This document shows, piece after piece, positions 43,943 through 52,603 of a stretch of 64,000 nt of DNA. The stretch is from JAVBLV01 sp031553195 (GTDB taxonomy: Bacteria; Bacteroidota; Bacteroidia; Bacteroidales; P3). The stretch is from assembly GCA_031553195.1 (NCBI GenBank), contig JAVBLV010000064.1, positions 1-64,000 on the forward strand, written 5' to 3'. The notes under the pieces are model-generated. The model was not told the origin of the DNA, made no database searches, and saw nothing but the letters and a program-made list of their open reading frames with translations. Both the position numbers and the translations under genes were made by a program. Within the stretch, counting starts at the first letter, position 1. Each line of letters opens with the position of its first letter.

Positions 43943-43995
43943 AAACAATGTTTTAATTATACAAAATCTTAAGAGCTTATAATTAAATTATTAGA

Positions 43996-45180
43996 TTAAA
44001 GTATTCCCAAATTTTTGGCGCATTCATGAATCTTATTCAATGCGTAATCTATTTGTTTTGTTGTATGCGTGGCCATTAGAGAAAAACGAATAAGCGTATC
44101 TTCAGGTTTTACGGCGGGCGTCATTACAGGATTTACGAACACGCCTTCTTCAAATAACATCTTGGTGACGCGAAAAGTCTTCTCATTATCTCTAATAAAA
44201 ATAGGAATAATAGGCGTTTCCGTATGCCCGATTTCAAATCCTAAATCACGGAATCCCTTTAATGCATAATTTGTAACTTTCCACAAATTTTCCTGACGTT
44301 CGGGTTCCGAAATCATAATTTCAAATGCCGCCATAGCTGCCGCCGTAGCCGCCGGAGAAATACTTGCGCTGAAAATATAAGAACGCGAATGGTGTTTCAT
44401 GAAATTAATTGTCTCGGCGTCGCTGGCAATAAAGCCCCCGATAGAAGCTAGTGATTTACTGAACGTCCCCATAATTAAATCGGTTTTTTGCCTTAAACCG
44501 AAATGATCGCAGGTTCCACGGCCTTGTTTACCCAAAACGCCTAATCCATGAGCTTCGTCTACCATTACCGAAGCGTTATACTTGTCGGCCAATTCCATAA
44601 GTTTTGGCAACTTAACAATATCGCCTTCCATGCTGAATACGCCGTCTACTACGATTACTTTTACTCTTTCCGGATCGCAACGCTGCAAAACTTTTTCCAA
44701 AGACTCCATGTCGTTGTGTTTGAATTTAATTGCATCGGCAAAACTTAAACGCCTTCCTTCAATGATAGACGCATGGTTTGTTTCATCAAAAATGAGGTAA
44801 TCGCCTCGCGTGGCGACACATGGAATAACGCCGATATTTACGTGAAATCCTGTGGAATATAACATTACGCCATCTTTCCCCAAAAAATCAGCCAATTTGT
44901 TTTCAAATTCTATATGTAAATCCAAAGTCCCATTTAAAAAAGGAGAGCCGGCACAACCTGTTCCGTATTTGTCAATTGCATTCTTAGCTGCTTCTTTTAC
45001 TTTCGGATGATTTGTAAGTCCCAAGTAACTATTCGATCCGAACATTAGGACTTTTCTTCCATTCATCAATACTTCCGTATCCTGGTCGCCGCTAATGGTT
45101 CTAAAATATGGATAAACTCCTGCCGCTTTTGTTTCCTGTGGCGCTGTATATTTTCCTAAACGTTGTCGTAATGGTTTCAT
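43996..45180 (-). CDS. spt: Serine palmitoyltransferase (alpha-oxoamine synthase family)
   Basis: A 394-residue PLP enzyme. The start MKPLRQRLGKYTAPQETKAA, GVYPYFRTISGDQDTEVLMN, DETNHASIIEGRRLSF, DGVFSMEGDIVKLPKL, the PLP lysine in GTFSKSLASIGGF, and RFSLMATHT match the Bacteroidetes SPT group, in which QDTEV and KxKHNDM are typical. It condenses L-serine with palmitoyl-CoA to 3-ketosphinganine, the first sphingolipid step. Close relatives (glycine C-acetyltransferase Kbl, BioF) share all catalytic residues, so a Kbl function cannot be excluded. ATG 45180 is chosen because the longer frame from 45219 begins at the promoter. Confidence 0.82.
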   Translation of the reverse strand: MKPLRQRLGKYTAPQETKAAGVYPYFRTISGDQDTEVLMNGRKVLMFGSNSYLGLTNHPKVKEAAKNAIDKYGTGCAGSPFLNGTLDLHIEFENKLADFLGKDGVMLYSTGFHVNIGVIPCVATRGDYLIFDETNHASIIEGRRLSFADAIKFKHNDMESLEKVLQRCDPERVKVIVVDGVFSMEGDIVKLPKLMELADKYNASVMVDEAHGLGVLGKQGRGTCDHFGLRQKTDLIMGTFSKSLASIGGFIASDAETINFMKHHSRSYIFSASISPAATAAAMAAFEIMISEPERQENLWKVTNYALKGFRDLGFEIGHTETPIIPIFIRDNEKTFRVTKMLFEEGVFVNPVMTPAVKPEDTLIRFSLMATHTTKQIDYALNKIHECAKNLGIL

Positions 45181-45223
45181 TTCTCTGTTTTTGTTGAACA
45201 TAAATTCAATCCAGACCAATCAA

Positions 45224-45231
45224 CAAAGTTA
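45224..45231 (-). promoter_or_regulatory. Candidate -7 box of the spt operon
   Basis: The minus strand reads TAACTTTG, a TAnnTTTG match, about 44 bases before ATG 45180. It is one half of the divergent promoter region 45220-45503. Confidence 0.45.
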
Positions 45232-45387
45232 AGAAAATCTAATTTATAAAATGGTTCTTAAAAGGACGAAAGTTGAAATATTAAAAATAAAATCCAGAAT
45301 ATCAATAGTATAGATTTATAAATATGTTGACAAATATCTTCAAGCACAATTTACATTACAATCTTGTCAGTTTTTAGACTTTATATT

Positions 45388-45395
45388 TACTTTTG
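45388..45395 (+). promoter_or_regulatory. Candidate -7 box of lplA
   Basis: TACTTTTG followed by CATAC matches TAnnTTTG; a TTG at 45364-45366 lies 21 bases upstream. This marks the point where transcription turns from leftward to rightward for the rest of the window. Confidence 0.45.
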
Positions 45396-45503
45396 CATAC
45401 ATTACTGATTCACATAATTTGTTTTTTTTAGTAGATACGAATATGGGAAATGGATATGTCGATAGACTATTTGAAATAGTAAAAATTTATTATTTAGTAC
45501 TTT

Positions 45504-46223
45504 ATGATCTTTATCAATAATTTAAATACCAACGTTTATTTCAACTTGGCTGCTGAGGAACATTTGCTGAAAAATCTTTCGGAAAATATATTTATACTTT
45601 ACCAAAATGAACCTTCCGTTATTGTGGGGAAATATCAGGATGTGCGAGCAGAGATTAATCTTGATTTCGCAAAAGAAAACAATATAAAAATAGCCCGTCG
45701 AATTTCGGGCGGTGGCGCTGTTTTTCATGATATGGGAAATCTGAATCTTGTTTTTATAGAAAATAATCCTCATCCGGATTTTCGGAAATATACTACTCAA
45801 ATACTGGAATTCCTATCCGGAATGGGAATTTATACTAAAACAGATGAACGTTCCAGCATTATAATCAATGATTTAAAGATTTCGGGATGTGCGCAATATA
45901 TCTACAAAAACCGGATATTGCATCATGCAACCTTGCTTTATTCTGCTGATTTAAAAAAACTTAATGCTGTGTTAGACAATTATTACAACCCAATCGTTTC
46001 TAAAAGAACCTTTGTAAAATCTGTAAAAAGTCCGGTTACCAATTTGGTGGAATATTTGGAAGATCCCGTGGATATAGTAGATTTTAGACAAATGGTTTTT
46101 GATTATTTTTTCGATAAAGACGCTGAAAATACAATCTATTCATTCAACAAAGAAGACATTAGTAATATTGATTTTCTAAAAACCAATAGATACATGACTT
46201 CCCAATGGATTTTCAATGCTTGA
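45504..46223 (+). CDS. lplA: Lipoate-protein ligase A
   Basis: A 239-residue LplA-type ligase: NLAAEEHLLKNL, the QNEPSVIVGKYQDVRAEINL segment, the signature RRISGGGAVFHDMGNLN, and the Lys region SGCAQYIYKNRILHHATLLY. It activates free lipoate with ATP and attaches it to lipoyl domains. It is shorter than E. coli LplA (338), lacking most of the C-terminal accessory domain, as in many Bacteroidetes. The E2 subunit it would modify is encoded next. Confidence 0.92.
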   Translation: MIFINNLNTNVYFNLAAEEHLLKNLSENIFILYQNEPSVIVGKYQDVRAEINLDFAKENNIKIARRISGGGAVFHDMGNLNLVFIENNPHPDFRKYTTQILEFLSGMGIYTKTDERSSIIINDLKISGCAQYIYKNRILHHATLLYSADLKKLNAVLDNYYNPIVSKRTFVKSVKSPVTNLVEYLEDPVDIVDFRQMVFDYFFDKDAENTIYSFNKEDISNIDFLKTNRYMTSQWIFNA

Positions 46224-46338
46224 TCGAATTGCTGTAAACTTTATCCTCTCATTTTTGTTTTAATAGAAGTTTCAAAATCCCTTGATTTTAGAAATTTTAA
46301 AGCTCTGAGAAAAGATAGGTTTAAATATTGATAGAATT

Positions 46339-47655
46339 ATGTCAACATTCGAGATAAAAATGCCCAAGTTGGGCGAAAGCATTACCGAAGGAACCATTAT
46401 GTCATGGTCGGTAAAAATAGGCGATACCATTCAGGAAAATGATACTTTGTTTGAAGTAAACACGGAAAAAGTCGGCGCTGAAATTCCTTCGCCTGTAACA
46501 GGGAAAGTATTGGAAATCTTTTTTAAAGAAGGCGACACGGTAACTATCGGTACGGTAGTAGCCATTATTGATATTGACGGCGAAGAAAGCGGCAACGCAA
46601 AACCGGAAGAAAAACCGGCCGAGGTAAAAAACAATCCGCTTACCGAAACGCCGAAAGAAGTTCTTTCTTCAAAAACAACCAATGAGGCTAAAGTTTCTGA
46701 TGAGGATGCGGGTAAATGGTATTCGCCTGTGGTACTGCAAAAAGCGCAGGAAGCAGGGATTTCTAACGAAGAGTTGGATAATATAGACGGAACCGGATTT
46801 TCAGGGCGCGTTAGTAAAAAAGATATCGAATTATATATCGACCAAAAGAAAAAAGGAATATCCGGCGTTGCGCAACCAAAAGAACAAATGGTTTCGAGTA
46901 TGCCCTTAGAAACTGCCAAAACTGTCGAACCCATTTCTCAAATTCCGGTTTTCGACGAAGATGAAATTATTGAAATGGATGTAGTTCGCCGTACCATTGC
47001 CGACCGCATGGCGCTATCAAAAAAAATATCGGCTCATGTTACTACTGTCGTAGAGGTTGATGTGACCAAGCTGGCGTATTGGCGCGAAAAGCACAAAGAA
47101 GAATTCCAACATCGCGAAGGAATTAATCTGACCTTTATGCCCGCGATTACCGAAGCGGTTTGTAAAGCTTTAATTGATTTTCCAAGGGTGAATTCTTCGG
47201 TAGATGGATATAAAATTATCCAGAGGAAACATATCAATGTGGGCGTGGCTGTTTCGCTCGATGACGGCAACCTGGTTGTTCCGGTTATTAAAGATGCCAA
47301 CAAACTCAACTTTAGCGGTATTGCATCGGCTATAGATGCCCTTGCCAAAAAGGCGCGGCAAAATAAACTGAAGTTAGATGATGTGCAAGGAGGAACTTTT
47401 TCTATAACCAATTATGGGTCCTTTAAAAATATCATTGCTACGCCGATCATCAACCAGCCGGAAGTGGCTATTTTGGGCGTAGGTTATGTACAAAAGAAAC
47501 CTTCGGTGGTAGAAACTCCCGAAGGCGATGTGATTGCCATACGTCATAAAATGTATCTTTCCCTATCTTTCGACCACCGCGTACTTAACGGCGCTTTAGG
47601 CGGAATATTTGTAAAACGGGTTGCCGATTATTTGGAAAACTGGGAAAGGGATTAA
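46339..47655 (+). CDS. bkdB: 2-oxoacid dehydrogenase E2 (dihydrolipoamide acyltransferase)
   Basis: A 438-residue E2: lipoyl domain at 1-80 with the modified Lys in EVNTEKVGAEIPSP, a flexible Glu/Pro/Lys linker, a peripheral-subunit-binding domain (WYSPVVLQKAQEAGISNEEL ... GRVSKKDIELYI, about 125-170), and the catalytic domain with SFDHRVLNGALGG, where the usual DHRxxDG has Asn for Asp. It transfers acyl groups from lipoamide to CoA in the cytoplasmic complex; the branched-chain complex is the likeliest because the E1 next door is a fused alpha/beta form. It lies 115 bp after lplA. Confidence 0.92.
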   Translation: MSTFEIKMPKLGESITEGTIMSWSVKIGDTIQENDTLFEVNTEKVGAEIPSPVTGKVLEIFFKEGDTVTIGTVVAIIDIDGEESGNAKPEEKPAEVKNNPLTETPKEVLSSKTTNEAKVSDEDAGKWYSPVVLQKAQEAGISNEELDNIDGTGFSGRVSKKDIELYIDQKKKGISGVAQPKEQMVSSMPLETAKTVEPISQIPVFDEDEIIEMDVVRRTIADRMALSKKISAHVTTVVEVDVTKLAYWREKHKEEFQHREGINLTFMPAITEAVCKALIDFPRVNSSVDGYKIIQRKHINVGVAVSLDDGNLVVPVIKDANKLNFSGIASAIDALAKKARQNKLKLDDVQGGTFSITNYGSFKNIIATPIINQPEVAILGVGYVQKKPSVVETPEGDVIAIRHKMYLSLSFDHRVLNGALGGIFVKRVADYLENWERD

Positions 47656-47953
47656 CATAACAAACGATAAAGACTTTCGAAAACTTCTAAAAGTTGTCAA
47701 AGGTTAAAATCAATTTGGAAACTTGTGATTAAGAAACGGTTATTGAGTTGTCTATGGGTTTTACAAATCAAAGACAGGCCAAAAAGTTGTGGCGACTTTC
47801 CACGACAATCATTAAAATTTAAAATTGAATATTTGGTATAATGCTTTTATATTCTGGTGTTAAGAATTTTGGCATAGATTTTGTTGCTTAGCAAGATGAC
47901 TTATTTATCAACTCAATAAATTATCATTTTAAAAATCAAACACAGCCAACATT

Positions 47954-48646
47954 ATGAAAAAAATTGCGTATTATGCCTTGTTATGTGCAGTTGTAGTCTC
48001 TGCCAATGCCTGTAAAAACACGGCAAAAGAAAAAGAACAAGCGACAGCTGAAGTTATGCCGGTAGTAACCGAGCCGGAAGTTATTGTAACTGAAGAAGCC
48101 GTTTATGATGTTCCTGTGCCTAAACCAGTTGTAAAAGAAACGGCAAAACCGGAAAAAAGCGCTAAGCACAAAGAAAGTAAAAAAGCTACGCCTAAAGTTA
48201 GTCACCAAGAATTGAAACAAAATTTGGCCACAGCTAGCATTACCCCTGCAAAAATGGTGGATACTACATTTTTTAGTTTCTCCGCAGCGCCGGTGAATTC
48301 TACTCAAACTGTTACTTCTTATGAAAAGAATGGCGAAGAAGTATTGAAAATTGTTAGCGACCCTGCAAATCCTGATGTGATAGATTATATCATATTTACA
48401 GACAAAAAAGGTAATGTTGACTTTTATGGCATAAGCGCCGGCTTAACCGCCAAAGAAGCCAAACATTTAAGAAAAGAATTGAAGCATTTTGTAAAGAAAG
48501 GGAAAGTATTTTTATATACTGACGACTCTAATATTCTTTATGAACTTGACGGTATTACTTCCGATGGGGAAACTATAACCGATGATTATATTGATAACCT
48601 ACATGTTTCATCTATCATTTGGAAAGACAAAGCGGATAAAAAATAA
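47954..48646 (+). CDS. Putative lipoprotein within the dehydrogenase cluster
   Basis: A 230-residue protein with a signal peptide and lipobox (YYALLCAVVVSANAC), a low-complexity Lys/Pro/Glu stretch to about residue 80 (VPVPKPVVKETAKPEKSAKH), and a folded C-terminal part (EVLKIVSDPANPDVIDYIIF ... VFLYTDDSNILYELDGI). No family is recognised. It is followed by a good terminator and so separates E2 from E1 transcriptionally; it probably has nothing to do with the dehydrogenase. Confidence 0.75.
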   Translation: MKKIAYYALLCAVVVSANACKNTAKEKEQATAEVMPVVTEPEVIVTEEAVYDVPVPKPVVKETAKPEKSAKHKESKKATPKVSHQELKQNLATASITPAKMVDTTFFSFSAAPVNSTQTVTSYEKNGEEVLKIVSDPANPDVIDYIIFTDKKGNVDFYGISAGLTAKEAKHLRKELKHFVKKGKVFLYTDDSNILYELDGITSDGETITDDYIDNLHVSSIIWKDKADKK

Positions 48647-48673
48647 CGCTTTTGTTTATAACAGCTAAATTTT

Positions 48674-48709
48674 AGAGGCTATTCGATAAGGGTGGCCTCT
48701 TTTGTTTTA
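48674..48709 (+). terminator. Terminator after the lipoprotein gene
   Basis: AGAGGC (48674-48679) pairs with GCCTCT (48695-48700), followed by TTTGTTTT, 28 bases after the stop. The rest of 48647-49003 shows no gene. Confidence 0.7.
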
Positions 48710-49003
48710 TGCACTGAAATTCTTCTTGCATTTATTTCTGATAATTTACCTTATTCGAGTTTATGTCATAAATTCTTTTCTGCTTTTATATATAAAATTT
48801 GGAATGCATGGTTTTGTTTCAGACCCAATCTATTTTTACTTTCAAATAGAACAATTAACGGTTTCAACTGTTATTTAACACAAAGTATAAAGAAATTCAT
48901 ATTGTTTAATATGCAAACTAAAAACTAAATTATTTAGATAATTTTTGTTTGACATAACCTAAGTCCGCCCTTTGGGGATTGAGGGAGTAATAAATTGTAA
49001 ATC

Positions 49004-51037
49004 ATGAAAAAATACGATATCAAAACCACCAGAAAAGAAACCCTCAAAAAGTGGTATTACTTGATGACTTTGGGACGCGCCATTGACGACAAAGCGCCAG
49101 TTTATTTGTTGCAATCGTTGGGATGGTCATTCCATGCGCCTTATGCCGGGCACGATGGCATTCAGTTGGCCATAGGTCAGGTATTCAAAAAAGAAGAGGA
49201 TTTTCTTTTTACCTACTATCGTGATTTGCTTACGGCTTTGTCTGCAGGATTAACTGTCGAAGAAATTATCTTAAACGGCATTTCGAAAGCAACAGACTTG
49301 ACAAGTGGCGGACGGCACATGTCGAACCATTTTGCCAAACAGGAATGGCACATAGAAAGCGCCGCTTCGGCAGTGGCTTCGCACGACCAGCATGCAGTGG
49401 GCGTAGCGAGGGCAATGGTTTATTATAAACATAAAGGTGTCGCTATTGCTTCGCATGGCGAGGCTTCTACGTCGGAAGGATATGTGTATGAAGCTATCAA
49501 TGGAGCAAGTACTGAGCGTTTGCCCGTGATTTTTGTCATTCAGGACAATGGCTTTGGAATTTCCGTTCCCAAAAGCGAACAAACCGCGAGTCGTAAAGCG
49601 GCCGATGATTTCAAGGGATTTAAAAACTTGAAAATTATCTATTGTAATGGAAAGGACGTGTTTGACTCTATGAACGCCATGACCGAAGCACGAGAATATG
49701 CCATTCAAAACCAACTTCCCGTAATTGTGCAGGCTAACTGCGTACGAATAGGGTCGCATTCTAATTCGGATAAACAAACATTATACCGTGATGAAAATGA
49801 GTTAGCTTACACAAAAGCGGCCGACCCTTTGGAAAAATTCAAGCGGATGTTATTGCGTTACGACCGTTTCACGCAGGAAGAACTGGAAGCTATTGAAAAA
49901 GAAGCCCAAACGGAATTAAGTACAGCACACCGCAAAGCCATTGCAGCGCCCGACCCCGATCCTAAAACAATATTGGATTTTGTTTTACCCGAATCTTATC
50001 AACCTCAGAAATATATCGATGGAACTCATAATCAAGAGGGTGAAAAAATGAGTTTGGTAACGGCCATTAATGAAACGCTCAAAGCGGAATTCCGGAATAA
50101 TCCTGACACTTTTATCTGGGGACAAGATGTGGCTAATAAAGAGAAAGGCGGCGTGTTTAATGTTACCAAAGGAATGCAGCAAGAGTTCGGTCAGAAACGG
50201 GTTTTTAATGCGCCTATTGCGGAAGATTATATCGTTGGGACAGCTAACGGCATGAGCCGTTTTAATTCTAAAATACGGATTGTAATCGAAGGAGCCGAAT
50301 TTGCCGATTATTTTTGGCCGGCCATGAACCAATGTGTGATTACTACGCATGAATATTGGCGCAACAAGGGCAAGTTCAGTCCGAATATTACTTTACGTTT
50401 GGCGTCGGGCGGATATATCGGCGGGGGGCTTTATCACTCGCAAAACATTGAGGGGGCGTTAACCACGCTTCCGGGCGTACGCATTGTATATCCTTCTTTT
50501 GCCGACGATGCTGCCGGATTATTACGTACCAGTATGCGTTCCGAAGGATTTACCATTTTCATGGAACCCAAAGCTTTATACAATTCTGTGGATGCCGCCA
50601 CTTTTATCCCCAATGATTTTGAAGTTCCTTTTGGGAAAGCCCGAATTCGTCGGGAAGGTACTGATTTGAGTATGATTACTTATGGCAATACCACTCATTT
50701 TTGCCTGAAAGTAGCTGAACGCCTTGCCAAAGAAAATAATTGGAATGTGGAAGTGTTGGATATTCGTTCATTAATACCATTGGATACCGAAAGTATTTTC
50801 AATTCTGTGAAAAAAACAAATAAAGTATTGGTTGTACACGAAGATAAAGTATTTTCCGGTTTTGGCGCCGAAATAGCGGCAACGATCGGAACCGAAATGT
50901 TCCGTTATTTAGATGCGCCTGTACAACGGGTAGGTTCTACATTTACGCCCGTAGGTTTTCATCCTATACTAGAAAAAGCGATACTTCCCAATGCAGACCG
51001 TATTTACGAAGCTGCAAAAAAATTGTTAGAATTTTAA
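49004..51037 (+). CDS. bkdA: 2-oxoacid (branched-chain) dehydrogenase E1, fused alpha and beta subunits
   Basis: A 677-residue fusion. The alpha part (1-330) has the TPP fold with GHDGIQLAIGQVF, SGGRHMSNHF and HGEASTSEGYVYEAINGAST then IFVIQDNGFGIS, where the usual GDG start of the TPP motif reads HGE. The beta part (about 350-677) has MSLVTAINETLKAEF, FNAPIAEDYIVGTANGM, EGAEFADYFWPAMNQ, MEPKALYN and VVHEDKVFSGFGAEIAATIG. E1 decarboxylates branched-chain 2-oxoacids and passes the acyl group to lipoyl-E2. The fused form is common in Bacteroidetes. No E3 (lipoamide dehydrogenase) gene is in the cluster. Confidence 0.92.
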   Translation: MKKYDIKTTRKETLKKWYYLMTLGRAIDDKAPVYLLQSLGWSFHAPYAGHDGIQLAIGQVFKKEEDFLFTYYRDLLTALSAGLTVEEIILNGISKATDLTSGGRHMSNHFAKQEWHIESAASAVASHDQHAVGVARAMVYYKHKGVAIASHGEASTSEGYVYEAINGASTERLPVIFVIQDNGFGISVPKSEQTASRKAADDFKGFKNLKIIYCNGKDVFDSMNAMTEAREYAIQNQLPVIVQANCVRIGSHSNSDKQTLYRDENELAYTKAADPLEKFKRMLLRYDRFTQEELEAIEKEAQTELSTAHRKAIAAPDPDPKTILDFVLPESYQPQKYIDGTHNQEGEKMSLVTAINETLKAEFRNNPDTFIWGQDVANKEKGGVFNVTKGMQQEFGQKRVFNAPIAEDYIVGTANGMSRFNSKIRIVIEGAEFADYFWPAMNQCVITTHEYWRNKGKFSPNITLRLASGGYIGGGLYHSQNIEGALTTLPGVRIVYPSFADDAAGLLRTSMRSEGFTIFMEPKALYNSVDAATFIPNDFEVPFGKARIRREGTDLSMITYGNTTHFCLKVAERLAKENNWNVEVLDIRSLIPLDTESIFNSVKKTNKVLVVHEDKVFSGFGAEIAATIGTEMFRYLDAPVQRVGSTFTPVGFHPILEKAILPNADRIYEAAKKLLEF

Positions 51038-51139
51038 AAAATGGAAAATTGAGAGTTGAAAGTGATTTTTCTTTCATTTTCAATTCTAAATTAATAAAAT
51101 TTAGTGTCTTAGCGCCTTTGTGGCAAAATAAATTAAGAA

Positions 51140-51646
51140 ATGAAAAAGATTGGAATATTTTACGGAACGGAAACAAAGAAAACGGCGGAAGCTGCTCAGA
51201 AAATTCTGGAAGCATTCGGTAATACAAAAATATACGTTGTCTCGGTAGAAAAAGCCTGGGAAAAAGATTTTGAATCATACGACATACTGATTATCGGCGT
51301 TGCTACCTGGTTCGATGGGGAACTACCAACCTATTGGGATGAATTTTTACCCGAATTAGAATCCTTGAATTTAAAGGGAAAAAAAGTTGCCATTTTCGGA
51401 TTGGGCGACCAAGTTAATTATCCGGATAACTTTGTGGATGGAATGGGCATTTTAGCCGAAACATTCATAAAGTGTGGCGCCGCTATAATTGGGCAAACTT
51501 CTACAATAGGCTATCAATTCAATCAATCACAGGCAGTAAAGAATCACCAGTTTTCAGGACTCGTACTGGATTTCGAAAACCAAGCTGACAAAACCGATGA
51601 ACGCATTAGAGATTGGGTAGAACAACTGGGAAAAGATATTGTATAG
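51140..51646 (+). CDS. fldA: Flavodoxin
   Basis: A 168-residue long-chain flavodoxin: the FMN phosphate loop IGIFYGTETKKTAEAAQKI, the FMN-side loop IIGVATWFDGELPTYWDEF and GLGDQVNYPDNFVDGMG, then IGYQFNQSQAV typical of NifF/FldA types. It is a low-potential electron carrier, for example for radical SAM enzymes and pyruvate oxidoreductase. It is monocistronic; a short GAAAATTGAGAGTTGAAAG repeat unit lies between it and the E1 stop. Confidence 0.95.
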   Translation: MKKIGIFYGTETKKTAEAAQKILEAFGNTKIYVVSVEKAWEKDFESYDILIIGVATWFDGELPTYWDEFLPELESLNLKGKKVAIFGLGDQVNYPDNFVDGMGILAETFIKCGAAIIGQTSTIGYQFNQSQAVKNHQFSGLVLDFENQADKTDERIRDWVEQLGKDIV

Positions 51647-51727
51647 TTTCCTCATAAATCTTTTTAAAAAGAAATCAAAATCAAATTCAACAATATAAAT
51701 ATTTAATATCATCAAAATCAAAAAGTC

Positions 51728-52213
51728 ATGAAAAATTCATCCATTCAATTCAATAAAGATTATTCAGGTAAAAAAATAATCGTCACCTGTAAATTTAATG
51801 TGCCCTTGAGTATAGTTTGGGATGCTTTTACCAATCCGGTAACACTTGCAAAATGGTTTGCGCCCAAACCTTTTCAGGCAGTCACAAAAACAATGGATTT
51901 CAAAAATGGCGGACGTTGGCTGTACTACATGCTATCGCCGAAAGGAGAAAAATTCTGGAGTACTTCCGAATTTAAAAATATCCAAATAAACAAATCTTTT
52001 GAAGCCTCTGATGCTTTTTGCGATGAAAACGGAGTAATTAATACAGACTTCCCTCAAGGAACTTGGCTGTATAATTTTTCTGAAGAAAACGGCAAAACCA
52101 TTGTAATCTCTACCTTAATCTATGCAAGCGAAGAAGACATGAAGAAAATCCTTGAAATGGGATTTGAAGAAGGGTATAGAGCGGGGCTTACCCAATTGCA
52201 GGAACTGCTTTAA
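51728..52213 (+). CDS. SRPBCC/AHSA1-like (START-superfamily) protein
   Basis: A 161-residue AHSA1-type protein: KFNVPLSIVWDAFTNPVTLA, KWFAPKPFQAVTKTMDFKNG, GRWLYYMLSPKGEKFWSTSE and the C-terminal MGFEEGYRAGLTQLQELL. The fold has a deep hydrophobic cavity that binds lipid-like ligands; the physiological ligand is unknown. No transcriptional regulator is beside it, unlike many family members. Confidence 0.88.
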   Translation: MKNSSIQFNKDYSGKKIIVTCKFNVPLSIVWDAFTNPVTLAKWFAPKPFQAVTKTMDFKNGGRWLYYMLSPKGEKFWSTSEFKNIQINKSFEASDAFCDENGVINTDFPQGTWLYNFSEENGKTIVISTLIYASEEDMKKILEMGFEEGYRAGLTQLQELL

Positions 52214-52237
52214 TTTGCGTTATTCTATGAGAGTTTC

Positions 52238-52402
52238 TAAGAGGTTGTTTAAATTTTTATGGAAAAGATTTTGAGAGATAAAAATAGTGAGTTTGCAGGC
52301 GGGATTTTTCAAGAATAGTCGCGCTATTTGGTAAAAATTCCGACAAAAAAAGCGCATTTTTAGACTCAAAATACTTCATAGAAAAATTTAAACAACCTCT
52401 TA
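52238..52402. mobile_element. 165-bp miniature inverted-repeat element, AAGAGGTTGT family
   Basis: Perfect 21-bp terminal inverted repeats: 52238-52258 (TAAGAGGTTGTTTAAATTTT then T) and 52382-52402. The match continues imperfectly inward with ATTTTGAG (52268) against CTCAAAAT (52364). There is no coding capacity. Related copies are the 34-bp hairpin at 20949-20982 and the shortened copy at 57311-57391. A target duplication is not obvious because the right end runs into another palindrome. Confidence 0.75.
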
Positions 52403-52438
52403 GCGAGGGCGTGACTTTAAGTCACGCCCTCGCTTTTC
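52402..52438. terminator. Perfect palindrome AGCGAGGGCGTGACTT, possible terminator
   Basis: AGCGAGGGCGTGACTT (52402-52417), one base, then the exact complement (52419-52434) followed by TTTT. The 16-bp stem would fold with a small loop and could terminate transcription from the SRPBCC gene. A diverged relative lies at 27331-27366, so it is also a dispersed repeat. The rest of the gap 52435-52603 shows nothing more. Confidence 0.6.
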
Positions 52439-52603
52439 ATGAACAAAAAAAGAAGTTGGTGAAAAGCATTTTTATTATTCATAGAAAATTTTGAATATTT
52501 TCTCAATTTTGTTTTTTAATTTCGCAATGCAGGAGAAAAGTATTTCCACGTACTTAATCCCTTTAAAATAAATATTATTGTTTCTTTAATTCTATTTCTG
52601 AAA

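Noticed and set aside
42755..45395. TAnnTTTG boxes as proof of transcription starts
   Set aside because: In AT-rich DNA the 6-base pattern occurs by chance; only sites with a TTTG at 19 bases (11755-11785, 26965-26995) are given higher confidence.
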